Source: Rossellomorea aquimaris (GTDB taxonomy: Bacteria > Bacillota > Bacilli > Bacillales > Bacillaceae_B). Taken from it: 64,000 nt of DNA. The position numbers and the translations under genes were made by a program. The notes under the pieces were generated by a model. The model did not search any database. It was not told where the DNA came from and saw only the letters and a program-made list of their open reading frames with translations. Within the stretch, counting starts at the first letter, position 1, and each line of letters opens with the position of its first letter. The stretch lies in assembly GCF_020171925.1 (NCBI RefSeq), contig NZ_JAIVAR010000002.1, forward strand, positions 558,001 through 622,000. Reading direction: 5' to 3'. This document shows positions 59,140 through 64,000 of the stretch, piece by piece.

Positions 59140-59176
59140 AAAGGGCATTTCTTCTAAAGGAACTGTCCTTTTTTTC
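59140..59176 (+). terminator. Terminator after the 103-aa gene
   Basis: AAAGGGCA and TGTCCTTT (eight pairs, one G-T) followed by TTTTT. Confidence 0.75.
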
Positions 59177-59229
59177 ATGATTGATCAACAACCTAGTGCC
59201 TTTTTATAATCATTTGGGACATGTCCTAT

Positions 59230-59256
59230 ACATTATTAAATTCCATGCATAGTATA
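59230..59256 (+). promoter_or_regulatory. SigmaK-type promoter of the sugar-modification operon
   Basis: AC (59230-59231), 16 bases, CATAGTATA (59248-59256) matches AC-N16/17-CATANNNTA, the late mother-cell sigma consensus. The ATG follows 38 bases later. Confidence 0.6.
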
Positions 59257-59294
59257 GTATAAATTGTTTTCTTGGAGAAGAAGGGGGCACCGTA

Positions 59295-60287
59295 ATGTTT
59301 AAGGATATGATCATACTCGTTACTGGAGCGACGGGTTCATGGGGATATGAACTAGTGAGGCAATTGTTACGTTTCGATCCCAAAGAAGTACGCCTGTTCT
59401 CAAGGAATGAATACGCTCAAGTAAAGATGAAAAGACTCTTTCAACATCAACAACAAAAACTTACATTCACCATTGGGGATGTTCGGGATTATCACTCACT
59501 TTTAGAAGCGTGCAAGGATGTCGACTATGTGTTCCACCTGGCTGCGTTAAAAAGTGTGCCGATTTGTGAAGAGCAGCCTTTAGAAGCGCTTAAGACCAAT
59601 GTAACGGGAACCGAAAACGTCATTCGAGCCAGTATGACGCAAGGGGTAAAAAAAGTAATAGATGTTTCAAGTGATAAAGCAGTAAGTCCTAATAATTTGT
59701 ACGGGATGACGAAAGCAATCGGAGAAAAATTAATAGTATCCGCGAATCAATCCTCGAGTGGCACAAAATTCGTCTGTATACGTGGTGGTAATGTGTTAGG
59801 GACAAATGGAAGTGTTGTGCCTTTCTTTAAAGAGTTGATAGAAAACGGAAAAGATATCCCGATTACATCAAAAGAAATGACAAGGTTTTTCCTGACCATT
59901 GAAGATGCGATTCAATTACTGTTCACTGCTGCAATGGATTCCATCGGTGGTGAAACATTTGTGATGAAAATGAAGGCCTGTAAGATTGTAGACCTTGCAG
60001 AGGTCATGATCGACAGTCTTTCAAAAGAGTCTCTATCCCTAGTAGATGTCGGTATTCGTCCAGGAGAGAAAATAAATGAAGTCCTCATATCTGAACATGA
60101 GTCCTCCACTAGCTATGAATATAGCCAAGATTATTACATCATTCTCCCAGCAAATGCTTCAGAGCCACTCCAACATAAATACAGTCATCTCCCAAAGGTG
60201 AAAATTCAAAAATATGAATCCAACTTGGACTTAATGAACAAAGCAGAAATAAAGGAATTACTTCTTAAAGGAGGATTCTTGTCATGA
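59295..60287 (+). CDS. UDP-GlcNAc 4,6-dehydratase-like SDR (FnlA/CapE-type)
   Basis: A 330-residue extended short-chain dehydrogenase. Rossmann motif VTGATGSWG, NAD site DVRDYHS, YVFHLAALKSVPICEEQPLEA, catalytic YGMTK, and RYGN-like RGGNVLGTNGSVVPFF with GIRPGEKINEVLI. This pattern matches FnlA/CapE/WbjB, which dehydrate and epimerise UDP-GlcNAc on the way to UDP-FucNAc-type sugars. It overlaps the next gene by four bases, as fnlA-fnlB pairs do; no third (FnlC-like) epimerase is present. Confidence 0.85.
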   Translation: MFKDMIILVTGATGSWGYELVRQLLRFDPKEVRLFSRNEYAQVKMKRLFQHQQQKLTFTIGDVRDYHSLLEACKDVDYVFHLAALKSVPICEEQPLEALKTNVTGTENVIRASMTQGVKKVIDVSSDKAVSPNNLYGMTKAIGEKLIVSANQSSSGTKFVCIRGGNVLGTNGSVVPFFKELIENGKDIPITSKEMTRFFLTIEDAIQLLFTAAMDSIGGETFVMKMKACKIVDLAEVMIDSLSKESLSLVDVGIRPGEKINEVLISEHESSTSYEYSQDYYIILPANASEPLQHKYSHLPKVKIQKYESNLDLMNKAEIKELLLKGGFLS

Positions 60288-61144
60288 AGATTTTGGTGCT
60301 TGGCGGGAGGGGGATGGCTGGTCATTTAATTCTCCATTACTTAAAGGGAAATCCACTGTATGAACTGTTTTTTACCACACGTCAACAAAGTGATGAAAAA
60401 AACGCGTTTGCGTTAGATGTAACTGAAGATGATGAAACGTACCAACTATTAAATGAAATCAGACCAGATATCGTGATCAATGCTGTTGGAATCTTAAATG
60501 AAGATGCAAGTATCAGACTGGAAGAATCGATCTATATAAATGGTTTGTTACCTCACAAATTAGCGAATTACGGGAATGAACTGGGGTACAAGCTGCTTCA
60601 CATCAGTACCGATTGTGTCTTCTCAGGACAAGCCGGTAACTACACTGAGGATGATCTTAAAGATGGACTTTCAATCTATGCCATGACAAAAAATTTAGGG
60701 GAAGTAACTGGTGATCAACATGTCACGATCAGAACTTCGATCATCGGACCTGAATTGAAGGAGGATGGCATCGGGCTCTTTAACTGGTTCATGACTCAAA
60801 CTGGAACAGTCCAGGGTTTTGACAATGCATTTTGGAACGGTGTCACAACGCTTGAACTGGCAAAAGCAATTGATTGGATCATCCAACGTGATATGAGTGG
60901 ATTGCTTCATTTGGCCAGTGAAAGGAAGGTATCCAAATATGATTTGCTCATGATGGTGAAGGACGTGTTTGACAAAAAGGATGTCAAAATTGTCCGAAGA
61001 TCTGTCCAAAGGGTCGATAAGTCCCTTGTGAATACTCGGAGTGACTTCAAGTACATGGTCCCCGATTATCATGACATGCTCATGGAGCTTAACCAATGGA
61101 TGAAAGAGCACAAGCGTCTTTACACTGCATATTCTCAAGGTTGA
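60284..61144 (+). CDS. RmlD/FnlB-like nucleotide-sugar reductase
   Basis: A 286-residue SDR with MKILVLGGRGMAGHLI, NAVGILNEDA, LLHISTDCVFSG, catalytic YAMTK and the structural TIRTSIIGPEL. It should reduce the 4-keto sugar produced by the upstream dehydratase. It resembles RmlD (dTDP-rhamnose) and FnlB/CapF; coupling to an FnlA-type partner favours the second. Four-base overlap with the upstream gene. Confidence 0.85.
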   Translation: MKILVLGGRGMAGHLILHYLKGNPLYELFFTTRQQSDEKNAFALDVTEDDETYQLLNEIRPDIVINAVGILNEDASIRLEESIYINGLLPHKLANYGNELGYKLLHISTDCVFSGQAGNYTEDDLKDGLSIYAMTKNLGEVTGDQHVTIRTSIIGPELKEDGIGLFNWFMTQTGTVQGFDNAFWNGVTTLELAKAIDWIIQRDMSGLLHLASERKVSKYDLLMMVKDVFDKKDVKIVRRSVQRVDKSLVNTRSDFKYMVPDYHDMLMELNQWMKEHKRLYTAYSQG

Positions 61145-61189
61145 AAAATCGCAACATCAATAGAAATGGAATAAAGAAAGGGGTTCATT

Positions 61190-61837
61190 ATGAAAGTCTT
61201 ATTATTCACACCTTCGTACCAAAGACCGTACATGCTTCGTCAGTGCATGCTTAATACGAAGAATCAGTCTTATACAGATCTAACCCACTCTATAGGGATT
61301 ATGTATGACAACGAATCTGACATCGCTAACTACGAGGCATTATTTGAAGACATCATCGATCAACGATTTGTCGTCCAATACCATAAAAATTCAAGCACCC
61401 ATACGAATGCCATCACGACCATCTCACAATGTCCATCATCATATGATCTTTACGTTAAAATGGATGATGATGACATCTACAAAAAAGATTATGTCAAAAC
61501 AATCGTTGATTACTTCCAAGGGAATCAGTGTGACATCCTTAGTTCATACGCAGGATATCAACTGAATAATCATTTCATGTCAAAAGGTAAATACGGGAGT
61601 CTAGGTGGTGATTTTCCAGGACATCATTTCCTGATGCCGGGGACGCTTGCTTTTAGCCGTAAAGCGTATGAAATCCTACTGAACATCCAAGATAATACCA
61701 ATATTGATGATATTCAGTGGAGAGAGGCATGGTCTAAGAACGGATTAAAAGACCATAATGTTGATAACGCAAATAACTTTATCTGGCATATACATGGAAG
61801 GAACCTTTCAGTTGCGAATTGGTTTCGTTCAAAGTGA
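61190..61837 (+). CDS. Short GT2-like glycosyltransferase
   Basis: A 215-residue GT-A fold protein with LLFTPSYQRPYMLRQCMLNT at the N-terminus and a metal motif in YVKMDDDDIYKKDY. GTLAFSRKAYEIL suits the acceptor side. No membrane segment. GGGG precedes the ATG. Third glycosyltransferase of the cluster; probably uses the sugar made by the two preceding enzymes. Confidence 0.78.
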   Translation: MKVLLFTPSYQRPYMLRQCMLNTKNQSYTDLTHSIGIMYDNESDIANYEALFEDIIDQRFVVQYHKNSSTHTNAITTISQCPSSYDLYVKMDDDDIYKKDYVKTIVDYFQGNQCDILSSYAGYQLNNHFMSKGKYGSLGGDFPGHHFLMPGTLAFSRKAYEILLNIQDNTNIDDIQWREAWSKNGLKDHNVDNANNFIWHIHGRNLSVANWFRSK

Positions 61838-61972
61838 TGCTAACCTTCCCTTTCTAAAAGGATATAAATGGTTTTGAAGGAACATTTTTATCTTACACCC
61901 TCAAAAAGACCTCCTACGTTCGAATGATATAGGGTTGAAGACATTTTAACGATCACATTGGGGGATGTAAAA

Positions 61973-62764
61973 TTGACTGCAATCACAATGAAACGAAAAC
62001 ACAGAATAGCAGACGCTCGTAAACAGAAAGCCAGGTCGAGAAATAAAAAGATCGTCGCGGCAACCGCAGCCGGCACGATCACCGCACTCCTTCTCGCCAA
62101 CGGAAAAGCCGGCGCGTGCAGTACAGAATACACAGTCAAGAAGAATGATACATTATATAGCTTGGCAAAAAAATATGAAGTGACGGTCGAGCAATTGATG
62201 GAAGCAAACGCCTTGGCATCCGATAAGATCATGGCCGGACAGCAATTGCTTGTTCCAGACAAACCCAATCATAATGAACTATTTTCCTATACGGTCAAAA
62301 GAGGGGACACCCTTTACAGTCTTGCTAAACAACACGGGATGACAGTCGAGGAAATCACGTATCTTAATAAAAAGGCCAGCGATCAAATCAAGATTGGTGA
62401 GGATCTATCCTTGCCAGCAGGACAATCATCCAGTGAAGTGGGTGAGTTTTATACGGTCTTGCCGGGCGACACGCTCTGGGGGATCTCTCATCGCTATGGG
62501 CTCAAGCCTGAATCAGTCGCCAAAGCCAATGGACTGCAACTGGATATGGTCTTGATCGGACAGAACTTATTCATACCAGGAGAGGCAGAAGTATCACAGG
62601 CTGCCATCATCGGAGCGGTGGACAGTTTTTCGGTTGAATTCAAAGATGACAAAGAGGAATTTGTCTTGAAGGTCCCTTATGGAACAGCTGAATCGTATCA
62701 GAAGAAATCAGGACAGTTGGTGACAGTCATCCATAAGAATGGGGCCGTCATTTCAGTCAACTAA
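61973..62764 (+). CDS. Exported three-LysM protein
   Basis: About 263 residues. TTG 61973 has GGGGG eight bases upstream; ATG 61988 is an alternative. A basic N-terminus and hydrophobic stretch (KKIVAATAAGTITALLLANG) form a signal or membrane anchor. Three LysM domains follow: YTVKKNDTLYSLAKKYEVTV, YTVKRGDTLYSLAKQHGMTV and YTVLPGDTLWGISHRYGLKP. The last ~60 residues are not a known catalytic domain. LysM binds peptidoglycan GlcNAc; a wall or cortex-binding role is likely. Confidence 0.88.
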   Translation: MTAITMKRKHRIADARKQKARSRNKKIVAATAAGTITALLLANGKAGACSTEYTVKKNDTLYSLAKKYEVTVEQLMEANALASDKIMAGQQLLVPDKPNHNELFSYTVKRGDTLYSLAKQHGMTVEEITYLNKKASDQIKIGEDLSLPAGQSSSEVGEFYTVLPGDTLWGISHRYGLKPESVAKANGLQLDMVLIGQNLFIPGEAEVSQAAIIGAVDSFSVEFKDDKEEFVLKVPYGTAESYQKKSGQLVTVIHKNGAVISVN

Positions 62765-62768
62765 ATGG

Positions 62769-62802
62769 AAAAGCGCATTTCATTGAGGAAGTGCGCTTTT
62801 TC
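62769..62802 (+). terminator. Terminator after the LysM gene
   Basis: AAAAGCGCA and TGCGCTTTTT form a stem with a T tract. Confidence 0.85.
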
Positions 62803-62920
62803 TATTAGTGGAACAGGGCGATTTTTTCCTGATCAGCCAGCCGAAAAACATTGCTTACTCCCCCATAAATTGATAGAATCTCGAATGGTAGTACTCAAAT
62901 CGAACAAGAGGGGTAGAGAC

Positions 62921-64000
62921 ATGACAACGGCTACTAAAGGCTACAGAGTAGAAAAAGATTTCCTCGGGCAAAAAGAAGTGCCTGAGCATGTATATTATGG
63001 AATCCAGACGCTCAGGGCAGTCGAGAACTTCCCTGTGACGGGTTATAAAATTCATAAAGAAATGATCGATGCACTGGCGGTCGTCAAGAAAGCGGCAGCA
63101 CTTGCGAATATGGAAACAACGCGTCTTTATGATGGAATCGGACAGGCGATCGTGAAGGCCTGTGACGAAATCCTTGAAGGGAAGCTGCATGACTATTTCA
63201 TCGTAGACCCGATCCAGGGAGGCGCGGGGACATCGATCAACATGAACGCGAACGAAGTCATCGCCAATCGTGCCCTGGAGCTGCTTTCCCATGAGAAGGG
63301 TGAGTACGGGAAAGTCAGCCCGAACAGCCACGTGAATATGGCGCAATCGACCAATGACGTCTTCCCGACGGTCATCCACATTTCAACCCTGAAATTGTTG
63401 GACAAGCTTTTGGTCACAATGGAAGATATGCTGAGTGTTTTCAGAAAGAAAGCACAGGAATTTGATCACGTCATCAAAATGGGACGCACCCACCTTCAGG
63501 ACGCTGTACCGATCAGACTGGGTCAGGAATTTGAAGCATACAGCCGTGTGGTTGAGCGTGACATCAAGCGGATCGGCCGCACACGTGAGCACCTGTATGA
63601 AGTGAACATGGGAGCGACGGCAGTAGGGACCGGATTGAATGCAGACCCTGCTTATATAGAAAGTGTCGTGAAGCATCTGGCTGAAATCAGCGGGTTGCCT
63701 CTCACGGGAGCGGAGCACCTTGTCGATGCGACCCAGAATACGGATGCATACACAGAGGTTTCTTCTACTTTGAAGGTATGCATGACCAATATGTCCAAGA
63801 TCGCAAATGATTTGCGCTTGATGGCATCTGGGCCACGTGCCGGACTGGGCGAGATTTCGCTTCCCGCAAGACAGCCTGGTTCATCCATCATGCCTGGTAA
63901 AGTGAATCCGGTCATGCCTGAACTGATCAACCAGGTCGCATTCCAGGTCATCGGGAACGACCAGACCATTTCACTTGCATCAGAAGCAGGACAGCTTGAA
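62921..64000 (+). CDS. aspA: Aspartate ammonia-lyase, 5' part (3' end outside window)
   Basis: ATG 62921 opens a frame that runs to the window edge (360 codons of an expected ~470). AspA converts L-aspartate to fumarate and ammonia. VEKDFLGQKEVPEHVYYGIQ, GGAGTSINMNANEVIANRAL, NSHVNMAQSTNDVFPT, MGRTHLQDAVPIRLGQEF and the superfamily signature GSSIMPGKVNPVMPE are present. The GIQTLRA segment favours aspartase over fumarase C. A ribosome site is weak (GAGGGG). It marks return to core metabolism after the accessory region. Confidence 0.95.
   Translation, partial: MTTATKGYRVEKDFLGQKEVPEHVYYGIQTLRAVENFPVTGYKIHKEMIDALAVVKKAAALANMETTRLYDGIGQAIVKACDEILEGKLHDYFIVDPIQGGAGTSINMNANEVIANRALELLSHEKGEYGKVSPNSHVNMAQSTNDVFPTVIHISTLKLLDKLLVTMEDMLSVFRKKAQEFDHVIKMGRTHLQDAVPIRLGQEFEAYSRVVERDIKRIGRTREHLYEVNMGATAVGTGLNADPAYIESVVKHLAEISGLPLTGAEHLVDATQNTDAYTEVSSTLKVCMTNMSKIANDLRLMASGPRAGLGEISLPARQPGSSIMPGKVNPVMPELINQVAFQVIGNDQTISLASEAGQLE

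Overview
The window is the chromosome of a moderate-GC, endospore-forming Bacillaceae bacterium. Gene order closely follows Bacillus subtilis: his genes, yvcD-trxB, yvcI-rapZ-yvcK-whiA-crh, clpP, tRNA-Arg, sigL, cggR-gapA-pgk-tpiA-gpmI-eno, secG-yvaK-rnr-smpB-ssrA. A Rossellomorea-like or related genus is plausible, but no taxonomic search could be run.

Layout. 1-4225: end of the histidine operon (hisD 5'-truncated by the window, then hisB-H-A-F-I). 4.8-8.0 kb: TPR protein, trxB, a 48-aa FbpA-like gene on the minus strand, and tnrA with its own TnrA box. 8.1-10.6 kb: an AT-rich insert with a GH16 glucanase and a GT2 polysaccharide synthase. 10.8-15.7 kb: SGNH hydrolase and the yvcI-rapZ-yvcK-whiA-crh group. 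15.98-26.5 kb: a six-gene exopolysaccharide operon (Hpt-REC-GGDEF-REC protein, HEAT-repeat membrane protein, GT2 synthase, 1076-aa glycosidase, response regulator, hybrid histidine kinase). 26.9-29.8 kb: clpP (CtsR box), tRNA-Arg(CCG), sigL, glutaredoxin. 30-37.4 kb: the central glycolytic operon under a CggR operator. 38.1-42.8 kb: secG, esterase, RNase R, SmpB.

The most striking locus is at 42.9-44.0 kb. The tmRNA gene ssrA is interrupted in its T-loop by a 275-nt group I intron. I could fold it from P1 to P9 by eye, including a G-binding P7 with a bulged U and a 3'-terminal omega-G. Just past the ssrA terminator, on the opposite strand, lies a free-standing 135-aa LAGLIDADG homing endonuclease, a candidate partner for the ORF-less intron.

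Downstream of ssrA (44-62.8 kb) the content is accessory. It starts with a 1392-aa secreted subtilase carrying a dockerin-like tail, flanked by two HTH-TPR (RRNPP-like) regulators. An AT-rich cell or spore surface cluster follows. Four proteins share a roughly 95-residue N-terminal domain (plus one distant relative), and one of them carries a Thr/Ser/Glu stalk and a large beta-rich domain. They are interleaved with three glycosyltransferases and two nucleotide-sugar enzymes. A sigmaK-type promoter precedes the sugar genes, and the surface proteins lack signal peptides, so assembly on the spore surface by the mother cell is a reasonable inference. One small gene there is broken, or switched, by an A10 tract. 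The window ends with a LysM protein and the start of aspA.

Intergenic regions are rich in structured repeats: three arrays with an exact 20-21-nt period, three 13-bp palindromes spaced exactly 25 bp apart, four TTTAAAC-type operators about 54 bp apart, and a family of ~124-bp imperfect palindromic elements, one of which contains a second element inserted inside it.
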